From positions 1 through 7,103 of the forward strand of contig JAGPGC010000057.1 of NCBI GenBank assembly GCA_018056205.1: 7,103 nucleotides of DNA, written 5' to 3'. The stretch's first letter is position 1; each line of letters opens with the position of its first letter. This document shows, piece by piece, positions 6,191-7,103 of the stretch. The translations under genes and the position numbers were made by a program. Origin of the DNA: Candidatus Atribacteria bacterium. Its GTDB lineage: Bacteria; Atribacterota; Atribacteria; Atribacterales; Atribacteraceae. Under the pieces are notes generated by a model, which was not told the origin of the DNA, did no database searches, and worked only from the letters and a program-made list of their open reading frames with translations.

Positions 6191-7103
6191 TCAATCAGTA
6201 CACTTATTGCATATTTTAGTCGGTTCAGTTCCTAATTTAAAAGGTAGAACAATAGTTTTTTTACAGGAAGAGGAAGGAAGAAGTCCCGATTTTAAACAAA
6301 CTGATCTTTCAACTACCGACTCCGGACGGACAAAATCATGTTCTGGAATATTTTCATGAGCAACTTTCATAACTTTGGCAAAAAGTGGGGCAGCAATTAT
6401 TCCCCCAGTCTTAGCTTCTCCTAAAGGCTTACGGTCATCATTTCCCAAAAAAACCCCGCATACCACATCTGGGGTAAAACCAATAAATAAAGCGTCAATA
6501 AAATCTTCGGTTGAACCAGTTTTCCCACCAGCTGGACGGCCAATATTGGCACGCTTAGCTGTTCCACGTTCAATAACTCCCTGGAGTAAACGAGCCATTA
6601 TATAAGCAGTATCAGCTGGTATAGCTTGACGAATGACTTTATTACTGGAATAAATGATATTCCCTTCCCAATCTACAATTTTGGAAATAGCGTAGGGTTC
6701 AGGAATACGCCCTTCATTGGCAAAAGCACAATAAGCATTAACTAACTCCATTAAAGTCATTTCCGAAGTTCCTAAAGCTAATGATAGATTTTTTTGGAGC
6801 TGTGATTTAACCTGCATTCTACGGGCATAATTGATCACTTGGTCAGGACTTAATTGTTGTAATAGTTTGATAGCAATGATATTGATAGATTGTTCCAAGG
6901 CTTCGTGAATTTGAATTGGCCCTCGAAAGGTTCTATCATAGTTTTTGGGTTTCCAACCATCAGCGAATTGGATTGGGTCATCGACATACCAATCGACTGG
7001 CGTAACCCCATTTTCTATAGCGGTGGTATAGATAAAAGGCTTAAACGTTGAGCCTGGCTGACGATAAGCCTGAGTTGCCCGATTAAACTTACTTTCTTGA
7101 TAA
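6191..7103 (-). CDS. Class A penicillin-binding protein (PBP1A type), C-terminal part
   Basis: C-terminal part of a bifunctional peptidoglycan synthase, a membrane-anchored enzyme acting on the outer face of the membrane. Its transpeptidase domain crosslinks stem peptides and is the target of beta-lactams. The frame runs without a stop from the right window edge to TGA at 6193-6191, giving 303 residues. The glycosyltransferase domain and membrane anchor lie outside the window. All three active-site motifs are present: SxxK as Ser18-Thr-Phe-Lys21 within YRQPGSTFKPF (codons 7049-7051 to 7040-7042), SxN as Ser72-Ile-Asn74, and KTG at 194-196 within GGKTGSTEDF. The FLGNDDRKPLG stretch and the TGG-x-IAAPLFAKVM segment are typical of PBP1A. 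The tail has four cysteines (CLKSGLLPSSSC and a final KICNKCTD), resembling the SGLL/C-rich tail common in PBP1A. TTG at 6898 is an internal leucine, since the catalytic serine lies before it. It converges on mutS2 with 16 bases between them. Confidence 0.95.
   Translation of the reverse strand, partial: YQESKFNRATQAYRQPGSTFKPFIYTTAIENGVTPVDWYVDDPIQFADGWKPKNYDRTFRGPIQIHEALEQSINIIAIKLLQQLSPDQVINYARRMQVKSQLQKNLSLALGTSEMTLMELVNAYCAFANEGRIPEPYAISKIVDWEGNIIYSSNKVIRQAIPADTAYIMARLLQGVIERGTAKRANIGRPAGGKTGSTEDFIDALFIGFTPDVVCGVFLGNDDRKPLGEAKTGGIIAAPLFAKVMKVAHENIPEHDFVRPESVVERSVCLKSGLLPSSSCKKTIVLPFKLGTEPTKICNKCTD

Noticed and set aside
6375..6605. Plus-strand open frame opposite the PBP gene
   Set aside because: It is antisense to the KTG region of the transpeptidase and shows no recognisable domain.
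6896..6898. TTG as the start of a short minus-strand protein
   Set aside because: The frame stays open to the right window edge and the transpeptidase SxxK motif is encoded upstream of it, so the gene is a 5'-truncated PBP and not a small separate protein.

Overview
The window is an AT-rich stretch of a bacterial core chromosome. It carries a plus-strand cluster in the order pheS (5' end outside the window), pheT, cvpA, mutS2. The 3' part of a class A penicillin-binding protein gene lies opposite, on the minus strand, and is also cut by the window edge. I see no tRNA or rRNA gene, CRISPR array, insertion sequence, prophage or defence gene, and no undescribed multi-gene system. The interest lies in details of ordinary genes.

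Organism: the order pheS-pheT-(zapA)-cvpA-(polX)-mutS2 is a Bacillota-type arrangement. The PheS has the four-cysteine insert I associate with Clostridia-like and some deep-branching thermophilic lineages, and MutS2 is a full-length Smr-containing form. With the AT richness and frequent CGA arginine codons, this suggests a Bacillota-like or Atribacterota/Thermotogota-like bacterium. The phylum is a weak guess.

Layout: bases 1-879 hold the last 292 residues of PheS. After 15 bases, pheT (895-3276) encodes the beta subunit of the same phenylalanyl-tRNA synthetase. Its stop codon overlaps by one base the likely start of cvpA (3276-3842), a four-helix membrane protein. That start appears to be a rare AUC codon behind a perfect AGGAGG. 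The end of cvpA overlaps the start of mutS2 (3808-6174) by 35 bases. The tight spacing and overlaps indicate one transcript with translational coupling. Only 16 bases separate the mutS2 stop from the end of the convergent penicillin-binding protein gene (6191-7103, minus strand). No gap without a gene exceeds 16 bases.

Functionally, PheS and PheT form the alpha2-beta2 enzyme that charges tRNA-Phe. MutS2 is an ATPase of the MutS superfamily linked to recombination control and, in Bacillus subtilis, to rescue of collided ribosomes. CvpA is a poorly understood membrane protein. The penicillin-binding protein builds peptidoglycan and belongs to a separate transcription unit.
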